Part shown: in pieces, positions 1 to 10,861 of the stretch | Position numbering within the stretch: the stretch's first letter is position 1 | Layout: the number at the start of each line of letters is the position of its first letter | Source: Zanthoxylum bungeanum | Taxonomy: Eukaryota; Streptophyta; Magnoliopsida; Sapindales; Rutaceae | Length of the DNA stretch: 64,000 nucleotides | Reading direction: 5' to 3' | Assembly: GCA_019454045.1 (NCBI GenBank) | Contig: SKCR01026824.1 | Span: forward strand, 37,975-101,974 | Translations under genes and position numbers: made by a program | The notes under the pieces: model-generated | The model's database searches: none | Told to the model about the DNA's origin: nothing | Seen by the model: only the letters and a program-made list of their open reading frames with translations

Positions 1-1180
1 AATATATTATTTTATCGATTAATTTCCAAATTAATCGTTCTCTCTCTTTTATTAATATTTTATCCTAGATAAAATATCTCCGTAATTAATCCCAGATTAA
101 TTTTCTCTCTCATCATTAATTAATCCCAGATTAATAAAGTGCTAGTCATACGTCATCGGTGAATCTTCGGGAAGCGACCCATGAGATCCCCAGATATGTT
201 GGCAGTAAATCCGGTCGTCGGACTATCCGAACACGTAAGTACCTAGTACTACGTTTGTACCGATTTACAAGACAAGGTTGGCTTCTAGCAAAGTGCCATG
301 CCTACCCAATTCTCCAGAAATATCCTTACAGGAATATGTGATCTATATCAGGCGTAATATACGTAGTGTTGCGTATTTCGATCCATCATCAGATGTCACG
401 TGCTAGGCCTGGGGCTGGAAATGTGTCTGCCCCGTACGAAGCACATATCGGATCTCTTGTAACTAGTCTCTATAATCGGATAAACATGACCTAGTCATAA
501 TATCCCGATAGCTGTAGCATATAAGAGAACAGTTCCGTATCCTACGTGATCATCATCTCCACTATGACTGGAGTGATACTTCCGTCTCGACATCACACCC
601 AACACACTACGATTCTCAATATACCCAGAAGAGGCGTACACAGACCCTGTTAAAGCCCTGGACGACCAAAACCAAAGTATATTGATTGTCGCAAGTATTA
701 GCAAGGCAAGTCTCAGGTTAAGACCAAATACACCTACCCTGATTCGGACTTCCATAGACACATAGTCATACTACCAATGGAATTCCGATGGGTCTATAGA
801 GCAAGCTGTTTCCCGTACCATCGGTAAAACACAACCTCCTACTACACTTGCATGAGTATCCTAAACCCAAATATATGAGAATTATGCCGTTATGCCCTGA
901 CAATGCGCACAAGTGTAATACTAGTCTTTTACGCATTATCGATATCCAATCTCGATAATACTCTGACTAGGGATATTTATTGATTAAACCTTCATGGATT
1001 GATACTGTCTCATATCATCTCAATCCAGGAACTAATCATATGGACCTTTCATCATTTATACATCTTGGTGATCTAAGCACAAATGATAAAAGAGCATTTT
1101 CCTTTTATCACATAGTTAATTTGTACAACAACACCATGATATGTACAAATAGTGACGCTATGGGTCATAACTGTCCAACA
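1..1180 (-). repeat. Angela-3 LTR, partial (left edge of window)
   Basis: This is the terminal part of an LTR of the same family as 50450-52419 and 57623-59594. It shares long blocks with them, such as the GAAGCGACCC segment near 170 and the GTGACGCTATGGG segment near 1150, and ends in TGTCCAACA at 1172-1180. Read on the minus strand the LTR begins TGTTGGACAG. The outer part of the LTR lies left of the window. The copy is diverged from the Angela-1 LTRs by scattered substitutions and small indels, so it is older. Open frames here (for example 159-341) begin at GTG and are not credible genes. Confidence 0.85.
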
Positions 1181-1757
1181 CAAGTCCGAAACATATATAC
1201 AATATATATGCCGATATATCCGATATATTTTCCTAACCTTTTTCCTCTGAATCAACTAAGCATTGGCTTTGGCACAACAAGCTTAATGATTCCAGTTAAG
1301 CGGGACCCATTGACTTTGGAAAGCTTCGTAATCGATGTCGATGAACAAGAAGTGATCTTGACTTTGGCCAACAAATCACAACTTGGGCAAGACATACGAT
1401 ATGTAACAAAGCCTTCATGATTCAAACACATCCGCGATGGATAAAGGTCTTGACTTTGGCCAACAAACCAATGCCAATCTTAGATCTTGAGAATGAATCA
1501 TTCAATGGAAGGAAAATGCTTAATATTTGTTGAGGGTTTTTCGCGTAATTGGCAACCAATTAATTATCTTTGATTAGGTCTCATCATACACCCTTAAGCA
1601 TGCATTCTAAAAGCATAATAAGTCGCGATAAATAAATTAATAATGATATGCGGATGGATGTCTCACATTGTTCCTAGAACAAATCACTCAATTTCCTCTC
1701 CCCGGCTAGCACTATTCTAACTTCTACCCAATTACATAATACAATAGAGAAACCTTA
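1181..1757 (-). mobile_element. Angela-3 5' leader remnant joined to an LTR (internal deletion)
   Basis: The sequence immediately after the LTR end at 1180 matches the untranslated leader of Angela-1 from about 56744 to 57310, including CAAGTCCGAAACATAT, the repeated 'gacttggcc'-type phrases and AGCGGGACCCATTG. In Angela-1 that leader is separated from the 3' LTR by 4.3 kb of gag-pol. Here the two abut, so all coding sequence is missing. Similarity fades near 1757. Confidence 0.8.
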
Positions 1758-2048
1758 TTACATTGAGCGGAATTGGTGAGAAGAGAATTACAAAGATTCA
1801 GAGATAAAGGCTGGACACTCAGGTCCAATTTAATAAATTCTAAATTTATTACAACAATTTCCAAAATTACCCTCACCCATCTAATATCCATCCGATATAC
1901 ATTATTCATACAATACATCCATATAATCACACAAATCATGTTATTCAATCTAATCTAATCCAATTAATTAATCTTTGAATTAAGTGATCATCCAATGTTC
2001 AAACAACGATTTGATTTGCGCGAGTCCAACTCGTTTGAGAATAAGTAC
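1758..2048. other. Unassigned AT-rich stretch
   Basis: No homology to the other elements in the window was recognised. It lies between the faded Angela-3 leader and the Ogre-a LTR start. There is no plausible ORF. The five bases before the Ogre-a LTR are AGTAC, but the partner duplication was not found. Confidence 0.4.
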
Positions 2049-2598
2049 TGTAGACACTGTATTTTTGCATAGAGCCCAATGATGAGCCTCGTACGGAGGC
2101 ACTACCCGATAAGTTGCGGAAGTCACGGGAAACGGACGTCGGAAGGAAAAAGTTTAAAAATAAAAACATCAACAATTAAACTCGCTAATTGGCCTCGGGT
2201 TCGCCCGATTAATCTTTGTTTTAAAATATTAAGCCTTGGCCCAAAACCCCCGCACCCATCCAAAGCCCATTTCGCCCAAGCCCAATCCAAAAATAATTAA
2301 AACATTTAAAACACACGTCACAAATTAAATTAAATCCAATTAAATTAAATTAAATCCAATTAAATTAAATCAAATCAAATTAAATTAAATCAAATCCAAT
2401 TAAAATCAAATCAATCCAATTCTTAAATTAAATAAATCCCTTCCTAATTTAAATAAATCACTCACCAAATTAAAGATATTCCCCACCAAAATTACACAAT
2501 ATCCTTTCCTTTAATAAACTAATTAATCATCTCCCTTATTTGCTTGATTTTGCTTCCTTTTGAAAACCCATGCACACAAGGAAACCCTAGTGCACAAC

Positions 2599-2607
2599 TA
2601 TAAAAAG
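2599..2607 (+). promoter_or_regulatory. Predicted TATA box of Ogre-a LTR
   Basis: TATAAAAAG lies about 550 bp into the LTR, at the place where the Ogre-d LTRs carry TATAAAAA (25642) and TATAAAAT (33048). It is followed by a CT-rich stretch typical of a plant retroelement transcription start. Confidence 0.6.
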
Positions 2608-3000
2608 AGGACTAAACCAAACCCTAAGGGTCTTCCTCCCCCAATCGCTCTCACAATTCACAGTACCACATCTCTCTCCCCTCTCTCATCAACTCTCTCT
2701 CTCTCTCCCTCTAAAAACCGTGAAGAAAATAAACCATAACTGTAGGACACAGAAACTGGACGATGCTGTTCCGGGCTCGCGGCCCGGTCGGGAGTACGGA
2801 GTAGCCCGCGGGGGACTAAACCGGAGAAATAAAATGGAGTCGCCACCCGGTGTGAACCGGGAAAATGATTTAAGGCCGCACTCACCCCTCGCAAGGGAAG
2901 ACCTCAAACCGTTGGGTTCGGAATGGTCCCTTACTTATGTCGTTTGTAATGAATGGATTTGTGCAATATTAACCAAGTCTACACAACATGCTTAAGAACA

Positions 3001-3290
3001 ACCTATTAACCATGCATAAAACAACATCATGTTAAACAACCTAATCATGCATAGGAAAATAAATATCACACTAAACGACTATATCATGCTTAGAAACAAC
3101 CAACTAATCATGCATTAAACATCATACTAAACAACCTAATCATGCATAGGAAAATAAATATCATACTAAACAATTAAATCATGCTCAAGCACAACCAACT
3201 AGTCATGCATAAGACTATAACATATTAAACATCCTAATCATGCATAAAAATAAATAACACACTAATCTAAATCATGCTCAAACACAAGTT
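3001..3290. repeat. Approximately 94-bp tandem repeat inside Ogre-b LTR
   Basis: The phrase AACAACCTAATCATGCATAG occurs at about 3035 and 3129, and a weaker copy follows near 3225, giving about 2.7 units. Each unit carries AATCATGCATA and ACTAAAC blocks. It occupies the same LTR interval, between U5 and the conserved block, that holds different tandem repeats in other Ogre LTRs here. Confidence 0.75.
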
Positions 3291-3320
3291 TGGATGAAAC
3301 GAAATACGTGTGTCTTTCAG

Positions 3321-3419
3321 GTGGTACGTGGCATTGTATCCCGAGTATAAACCGCACTACCGTCCATTCGGATTCGGCTACGGAATTTATGTCCGGGTTT
3401 CCATCCGATATACCACAAG
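3321..3419 (-). repeat. Conserved 99-bp Ogre LTR block, copy 1
   Basis: The plus strand reads GTGGTACGTGG...CCGATATACCACAAG. Near-identical blocks occur at 6541-6640, 19171-19269, 20771-20868, 26439-26537 and 33853-33951, always with the same orientation relative to the LTR except for the extra copy in Ogre-c. It is far better conserved than the sequence around it. Confidence 0.85.
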
Positions 3420-6400
3420 AAATAACACATATTCCGTCCATCCAGAATCACATCATTCACCAATCCACAATTCTCATGCGAAATAAAATAATAAAATAAC
3501 TAAAAATGAAAGATAAATAAATAAAAGGGTGCCCTCAGGTCTTACCTTTTAAGTCGCTTTCCGGGAGTGCGTTCCACGGTGCCGGAAGGGATATCGTTTC
3601 GCTGTTTTCACTGGTCCACTGTTTCCGTTGTTTTCACATGTTCACTGTTTTCACTCGTGGCTTCCGCTCGCCATTTTCTCTGATTCACTCGCTATTTTCA
3701 CTCAAATTCTCAGGCTATTATCCTCTGCTTTAACTTACCGTTTTTGGGTTAATATTGGGTACAACTCTTGGACTGTTATGGAGGTAATTCTTACATGTGC
3801 ATGGGCCGGTTTTAGGGTTGTGGGTTGATGCATGCATGGGGTGGTTTAAGGCAGTTCATGGCTTGGTTTCATGGCAATTATTGAGTTGAGACTGTTTTAG
3901 GGTATGTTCTCAGCAGTTTGGCTCACCGTTTTTTGGGCTTTTGGCTCACTGTTTTTGAGGCAGTTTTTGGTGGTTTGTTGATCAGTTTGGTGGCTCGGTT
4001 TGAGGGCTGTTTTTTCTGGTGAATCACGGTCACAATTTCAGGGTATTTGGGGGCTAATGAATCAGTAAAGGGGCTGCTGTTCTTACGTGTGCATGGACTG
4101 CATGCATGGGGCTTATTTGCGTAAAGGGGCTGCTGAAGGTGGTCAGTGGCGTGGTTTCCAGGCTACGTGAGGTGTGCCTGAAGGAGGGGCTGTGTGAAGT
4201 GGTATTTGCGTGCGAGAGGGAGAGCAGTCTCGGTCAGGTAGGGTGCAGTTCGTTGGAGGCTGGTTTGGTGATGGTGTGAAGCCGAGAGTGGAGGGTTTAG
4301 GGGCTGTTGATATCGAAGGCAGTGGGCTGGTTAGGGAGTTGTCTTGCTTCTTGTTTTATTACGTGAAGGAGAGAGAGGTGAGTCGGCTGTGATTAAGGTT
4401 TATGTTCCTTGTGGAGTTGCCGAGTGAGAGAGTGGTGTGAGTGAGGTTACGTGAAGGTCAGGGTGCCGAGAGGTTGGTGATTTGTTTTGTCGGTGATGAG
4501 GGGCTGTAGTCGGTGAAATGAGTCGGTGATGAGGGGCAGATGCGTGTTTGTTGGTTTAGGGACGTGAATAGGGTAGCTTCATGAGCTGAGCGTGAAGGTC
4601 CTGGCAGTGCGAAGGGGCGTCAAGGTTGTGTGTGGTTTAGTTGAAGGGCAGTACGTGCATGAGATGGGAGGGCTGCTAGTTACGTGGTCATGAGGGTTAG
4701 TTGCCTGAGAGAAGGAATGGCGACTGGTTAGGGTTTATTTGATGCGTGAAGGGGAATGAGACAGGGGCTGGTTTGTTCAAAGTGAGGGCTGTTGATGTTG
4801 AAGAGATCGCGGCAGAGAGAGGGGTGTGATGAAGGTTGATGATGTGTGAAGAAGGTTCCCTGAAGGGCGTAGGCGTGAGGGGTTGATCAAGTGTGGAGTG
4901 GGCCGTCTGCCGTGAGTGTGTGTATGGGTGTCAAAGAGGGGTGGTTAGCATGGAGGGTGTATGGGTAGTTTAGTGCTTGTTTGTGTTTGGTTCACGTGAA
5001 GCATGGGTGATTTTTTGGACAAGACTAAGTGATGGGCTGGCTGGCGCATGCAGAGGCTGTGTAGGGGCAGATTCGCGTGAAGGCTAGGGGTTGCTGGAGG
5101 ATGAGATGGGTGGTAATGGAGGATGAGATGGGCGACGTGAGTGGGTTGCTTGGCTTTTGTTGCTAGTGTTTTGGCTTGGTCTGGGTAGTGGTTGCATGTG
5201 TGGTTGATTAGGTAAGTTTTGTTTGTTTGTTATTTGGTTGGGTGTGAGGTGTATGGTTCGTGTTTGATTGGAGAGGCAATTATTTGATGGAGAGTGGTTA
5301 GGCTTATGCTGGCTTTTTTTTTTTTTTGTTACGTGAGGATTATGGGCATGAGGCACGGGTGAGATATGGGTATGAGGGGTGGTTTAGTGAGAGAGAGGCG
5401 AGGCCGAGAATAAATCAAAACTGAGACCAAACGAGCGAACCCGAAATTTGAACAAGCGAACCAAATCCAATAAAAATGTCAATTCTTGACCATTCCCTTC
5501 CGACGACCGCTTTCCGCAACTTCCGCAACTAAAAAAGGTGGTGCCTCCGTACGAGGCTCATCATTGGGCTGGTATGCAAAAATGCAATACCTACAATAAC
5601 ACTTAGCAACGCTCCTCTTTTTTTTTTGACCAAAGCCATTAACAAACACAAGACACAAAGCTACACCACACTTGCGGCTTTACACACGTCCCTTCACGAC
5701 AGCCACGTGAAAACACAGCCCTAAACAAACCTAGACAAGACCGAGACACCTAACACATAAATCATTCACGTGAACCACACTCAGCCCTCTCCTTAAACAC
5801 TCAACAGCCCTCGGCTCATGTTCTCCCTTCACGAAAACAAACAAACCCTAACCCCTTCAACAAAAACAACAACAATACCGAAGTAACCTTTCACCCAAGC
5901 GAATAAACGAACAACAAAGCAACCTGCCACATATAACGGCATGCAAGAATCCCCCACCATGCATACGTGAAGCATCAAACAGACTCGGCCATACACCCCT
6001 ACTGTCCACTAGCCGAACACAACAATCCCCCTCTCATTTGACCCCTCACGCCACTCACAAACTAACAACCCTCTTTACCGAATACAACAAATAACACCCC
6101 AAAATAGCCCCTCAAAATTACACCAACAGTCCCAAATACCACCCAAAATACACCCCGAAACAGTCCCTAAAATACCTCAAAACAGTGACCAAAACCGAGC
6201 AACAAACTGTACCAAAAACAGTCCATTATTTCACAAAAAATATCCCAAAATAGTCCCTAAATAGCCACCCGAAATAGCAGTCAAAACAATGAGGAAAACA
6301 GAGAAAACGGCAGTGAAAACAGCGAAGGAAAACCTTGAACCAGAAAACCAGAAAAGTTACGGAGCATTAACCCTTCTGGCGACGACGTAACGCACTCCCG

Positions 6401-6540
6401 AGGAGCATCTTAAAAGGTAAGACCTGAGGGCCCCCTTTTTATTATTTATCTTTTCAGTTATTCTTTGTCGATCATTCACATGCATCGTTGTGTTTTATGT
6501 ATGGTTTCAATTGTGTTGGTTGATGGTTGAGTGCTATCCC

Positions 6541-6640
6541 TTGCGGTATATCGAATGGAAACCTAGACGTAAATTCCATAGCCGAATCCGAATGGACGGT
6601 AGTGCGGTCTGTACTTGGGATACAACTCCACGTACCACTT
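6541..6640 (+). repeat. Conserved 99-bp Ogre LTR block, copy 2 (Ogre-a)
   Basis: This is the reverse complement of the block at 3321-3419, in the orientation expected for the plus-strand Ogre-a LTR. The GAATGGACGGTAGTGCGGTC core is intact. Confidence 0.85.
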
Positions 6641-6740
6641 GAGGAACTTTCAAGCACATGTTTCATTTTGGTATTTAATTTCGTGTTTATTGTTCCGCCT
6701 TTTATTTTCTATGTATTTTTTCCTTGTTCATGCATTGTTT

Positions 6741-7090
6741 CTTGATGCGCATGGGCTAATTACCTTTGTTTAAAGGTCCTCTATTTGAGGGAGAAAAATC
6801 CTAAAGGCTACCTTTATCACGATGTTTTGCCGCGCCGGACGAAGTACGTTCGATTGGACGTGAGATATGTTCAATCGGGCATACGAGGTCCCATATTATT
6901 TATTTGTTTATTCACGCTTTGTAATCTAGTGCGCATGGGCTAATCATGTCGGATTAAATGTCCTCCATTTGAGGGATAAAAGCCTAAAGGCTACCTTTGC
7001 CATGTTTTTTGCCGCGCCGAACGAAGTACACTCGATTGAATGTGAAATATTTTTGACCGGGTATACGAGGTCCTATATTATGTATTTTTT
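6741..7090. repeat. Two copies of an approximately 175-bp repeat in Ogre-a LTR
   Basis: Two units begin at GATGCGCATGGGCTAAT (about 6744) and at GTGCGCATGGGCTAATC (about 6920). Each contains a GAGGG...TAAA(A)GCCT block, TTTTGCCGCGCCG and an ACGAGGTCC end. The same unit, on the other strand, forms the array at 20070-20690 in Ogre-c. Confidence 0.8.
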
Positions 7091-7136
7091 TATTCACGCA
7101 TGTTTTTTGTCATTTTAGATACCACTTTGGTAATCT

Positions 7137-7470
7137 CATTCGAACGCATTTTCGAACGCCGCACGAACGTATACATTCTGCCCCAGTCCATTCGAACGCG
7201 TTTCAGGACGCTACTCCAACATGCATGTATTCTGTTTTATCATGAATCAGGTCTTACCCCGTTCGAATGCATTTCTGAACGCTATACGAACACGAATATT
7301 ATGTCTCATTTCCGTTCGAACGCGTTCTAGAACGCTACTCGAATGCGCATGCATTTTATTGTATCATGCATCAGGTCTTATCCCGTTCGAACACGTTTAC
7401 AAACGCTATACGAACGCGGACATTCTGTTTACCATTCGAACGCGTTATCAAACGCTCCACGAACGCACAT
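7137..7470. repeat. TTCGAACGCGTT-type tandem repeat in Ogre-a LTR
   Basis: Six blocks of about 31 bp, each built around TTCGAACGCGTT followed by AACGCTA and CGAACGC, start near 7138, 7190, 7259, 7312, 7384 and 7433. Spacing alternates between about 52 and 70 bp, so the real repeating unit is a dimer of about 122-125 bp. Confidence 0.8.
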
Positions 7471-7990
7471 ACAGTGAATATATTTCTTTTCATCCCATTT
7501 CATGCATGTTTGCTTCTTTGGTCATTTCTTTTGCATTACATAATTAACTATATCACTTCATTATTTACGCTTTTATCTTTGTTAATTATTTATATTTTCG
7601 CATTTATTTACTTGATATGTTCATGAGATTGTGTGATCGCTTCTATTATTAATGCTTTTGTAGTTGTTATTAATTACATTATTGCACTTTATTGTTTACT
7701 ACGTTTATGAATTATGCATTATGGCTTCATTTTTTATTTATGATTATAGGTGTGCGAACTTGTGTGTTGCTTAAATTATCTTGTATGTGTTGCATGAGGC
7801 TTGGTTATACTATTGCATAAATCTTTTCATTACAATTGGCATAAGTAAGGGACCATTTCGAACCTAACGGTTTGAGATCTTCCATTGCGAGGGGTGAGTG
7901 CGACCTTAAATCATTTCCCAGTTCACGCTGGGTGGCGACTCCATTTCATTTCTCCGGTTTAGTCCCCCGCGGGCTACTCCGTACTCCCGA

Positions 7991-8007
7991 CCGGGCCGCG
8001 AGCCCGG
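7991..8007 (+). other. U5 hairpin of Ogre-a (CCGGGC stem, CGCGA loop)
   Basis: CCGGGC-CGCGA-GCCCGG is a perfect 6-bp stem with a 5-nt loop, 32 nt before the LTR end. Counterparts are at 2771-2787, 18549-18565, 27058-27074 and 34473-34489. The stem bases change in pairs between copies while the loop does not. Confidence 0.7.
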
Positions 8008-8039
8008 ATAGCATCGCCCACTTCTGTACCTTGCCTACA

Positions 8040-9500
8040 GTCTGGCGACTCCACTGAGGATAGAGAATCGGCCCCGAAATAATGTCTTGTAATCTTTGTG
8101 ATTTGTGCTTTAGTTAACCTTGTCTAAAGTTGATTTAACCGAAGATATTATTTGAGTTAGATAATGATTTAGTGTCTTCCTTCACTCACCACCTTTTTAT
8201 AGCCAAAAGGAAAAGCTGTGAAGACATCTAGATAATCATTTACTCGAAGCTTACCTTGGAGTATATTTAAAGTGATGGACTAATTTGGAGGATCTGTTGT
8301 TTATTCCTGTCACCAAGGCGGTAAGAGCCTAAGAGGTATGGGTATTTAATAGATTTCGCTCCACCCTCCCTCTGGGGAATTTTCAATAGAGGAATCCATT
8401 TGACAGTTATTCATGTATCGTTAAGTCATTTTCGCTCGAAGCGGCGGATCGTTATATGGTACCATCACTCGTTGGCACGTACCTTAAGGTATAAAAAAAG
8501 GTGCGCTCACTTTTTCGCTCGAACCCTTGAGTGAGGAGACCTAGTTGTGGGAAATCCTTCACCGACGGGAGCCTTTATCTATACTCCTATAAACCCGCAT
8601 GTGAACCATAGTTGTATGACCTATAGAAGCCTCCCTTTTTGCTTGTGTTTGGGACCATTATCATTTGGATTCAGTTGGACTTCTTGTCATGAGATGTGAA
8701 CTTGTTGGGCCATTTAAACTGGGACGAGTTTATGTCTTATGATGATTGGGCCAAAAGCTTCTAAAATGCCGATGGGCCACTTTGTTTCTAGGCCCCTATC
8801 ATTTGAAGTTGTTTAGCCACGTTATTGCAAAAGTGTAAACATGTTGGGCCTTTCTCAACTGGGACAAGTTTGCACCTCGCAATAATATGATTGAATGCTT
8901 TGAAATGATAATGGGCCAACTTGTATGAAAACCTTGATGGGCTTAGAAAATCCAAATACGATCCAAGTATGCCAGAAGCATGAGTCCGATATCCGCACTG
9001 GCTTTCATCCAGAAAGGATATGTCTTGTTATGACATATTTGTTTACTTTGGATACCTCCAAGTTCATCCTTATGATCGCGGTTGTTGAAAGCCCAATTCG
9101 TCATTTCTAGACAATGACATGATCCCATAATAGGCTTAGTCCATGTTGTAAGTGGGCGGTCTTTGTCTTTTACCGATGGAAAGGGACTGAGGTAGCCAAG
9201 GTTCACCCCGTAGCATATGAGAGAGCGATTTTGTGAACCTTACATCGGTGCATAGAATAAACCATAGCTAGAACCAAAATAGGCTTACCACATGTGTGGG
9301 AGAAATAAGGTCGGAAGGATATATTCTGTTTGATCACCTCACGTATTTTATGTATTTCATGCATCGCACGCATACACGTACCATGCTAACTCGTAGTCTT
9401 AAAAGCCGCCATAGAATTCCGTTGGGTTAGAGAGGAAGGAAGACTCGTCAAAAGACCGCTAGCGAACACGAGTGAGTCCGATAACGAGGGTTCTCACATG
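8040..9500 (+). mobile_element. Ogre-a 5' leader, non-coding
   Basis: This region matches the Ogre-d leader (27104-27830) in several blocks: GAGAATCGGCC, CACCCTCCCTCTGGGGA, TAAGGTATAAAAAAGGTGC and CCGTTGGGTTAG. Neither copy has a long ORF here. It holds the untranslated leader expected upstream of gag. Similarity ends near 9500, where Copia-H begins, and the rest of Ogre-a is not in the window. Confidence 0.75.
8043..8060 (+). other. Primer-binding site of Ogre-a (tRNA-Arg type)
   Basis: TGGCGACTCCACTGAGGA begins three bases after the LTR end. TGGCGACTC is the complement of the 3' end expected of plant tRNA-Arg species, which the Ogre lineage uses. The Ogre-d site at 27107 is nearly identical. 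Confidence 0.75.
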
Positions 9501-9509
9501 GATACCAAT

Positions 9510-10861
9510 CATATTTTTCCATTTAAAAGCATAATGATGATAAGATAAATGTATTTAATTATTCTAATTATTTAACAATTAAATAATTAGATAATTAATT
9601 AATACAAATATCTAAATACATGTATCATATTTATTTTAAATATTCCATAACACATATATTTGAAACATGTGTCAAATACTTTATTTGACCAAAAAAATTA
9701 ATGTGTATTTAATAAAATCAAGTATTTAATCCAAATACACATTAACTAGGGAATGACCGAATAGCCCCTATGCATGTATCTTTTCGTTTAACCATTAAAT
9801 GATTTATAAATAATCAATATTATTTATAATAGTTGCCCTAGTGCTCTAGGAGTATGTTTCATTAGTGAGACTCTCTAGATTCAGGCATATCCGTCACGAA
9901 ATCCAATTTTGTGTCCATAATCTACCCACTCGTATATTATGATGACCACAGATAAACTCTCTGAATCATACAGGTCGAGGTCATAGCATACGTATAATCC
10001 CTCCGTTACAGGTATTCAGATTATTCCAGAGTTATAGATAAAAACGTCAAATCTCTATAGGTATAATCCCGTCGATGATTCTATTAGCAATTTCATAATA
10101 ACACTTAGAACTTACTTCTAAAGTGTATCACAGACCCATGGATTTAACAGATTGCTAATTGCACAATGAATACCTATGCTCTGTACACAAAACTAACGTA
10201 TCATATCTTCATACACACATGATATCACGAGGATCAGTCTACACCCATTGAATAGGCAGAGGCTGATCTAAATAGATTGGTGACGTGACTGCCATCAAAG
10301 TGGGGAGGATACCTCATACATCTACAAAGGTATCTCAAGTCAAATGACCATTATGCTCACTTGACCTGAGAATATTCCTATTGACGTTGGTGTACCATCT
10401 ATTAGGAAATCTTCGGTGAGTCGTTCAGTATTTATCCAATATAAACACCTACACGTCTATACGAGTCTACCCAGACTAATGGTTCATTGGGATAAACCAT
10501 CGGGCCAAGTCTCGATATACGACGTGTACTGGACTCAACATATTTTACTAACCCACCCGTGTTAGTAAATCTTGACCAGGAACTTTATTTGATAATATAC
10601 TTATAGTAGTGAAACTTCCCAATGTCAATTACAAACTACTTTGTAACTATGCACTACATTATATATTATTAGGTCTTTGTCTAATATATACATATTACTA
10701 AATCCTATTTAGTTTCAATCTAATCGTAATTAGATCGAATATGTATATAAAAGCAAGAAGTACTCCATAAATAAGTAATATTATGGAAAAATGAATTTCT
10801 CGTATTCATGAATCGGACATGAATACGATTCGGATTGGCACTCCGAGCACCAACCCTAACA
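9510..10861 (-). repeat. Copia-H LTR, minus orientation, truncated
   Basis: The right end GCACCAACCCTAACA reads on the minus strand as TGTTAGGGTTGGTGC, matching the Copia-O LTR starts at 41014 and 43653. Similarity continues through the genomic reverse complements of GACGTAGTTTGTAATTGAC and AACTATGAGTC-type segments, and through the AT-rich TTAAATAATTAGATA region. The left boundary is approximate and no matching target duplication of CTAAG (10862-10866) is seen there, so the distal end is probably lost. Confidence 0.75.

Larger units (their letters stand above)
2741..5595 (-). mobile_element. Ogre-b solo LTR with ATAAC target-site duplication
   Basis: It runs from TGTAGGACAC at 2741 to ACCTACA at 5595, flanked by ATAAC at 2736-2740 and 5596-5600. 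Read on the minus strand it opens TGTAGGTATTGC and closes CTACA, the same ends as the other Ogre-family LTRs here. No internal region follows, so it is a solo LTR left by recombination between the two LTRs of an older insertion. The middle (3700-5400) is GT-rich on the plus strand with no convincing gene. The ORF at 5084-5356 is low-complexity. Confidence 0.92.
2049..8039 (+). repeat. Ogre-a 5' LTR, interrupted by a solo LTR
   Basis: The LTR starts TGTAGACACTG at 2049 and ends GCCTACA at 8039, directly before a primer-binding site. It resembles the Ogre-d LTRs in its opening block (TTTTTGCATA, GATGAGCCTCGTACGGAGGC) and its closing U5 block. Removing the inserted solo LTR at 2741-5595 and one ATAAC duplication leaves about 3.1 kb. 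In order it holds a low-complexity AATTAAA region (about 2300-2450), a TATA box at 2599, the insertion, a CA-rich region, the conserved block at 6541-6640, two kinds of tandem repeat (6741-7470) and U5. No protein gene is present. Confidence 0.88.

Noticed and set aside
980..1420. A 146-aa frame
   Set aside because: It starts at TTG and crosses the LTR-leader junction of a deleted element, so it is a chance open frame.
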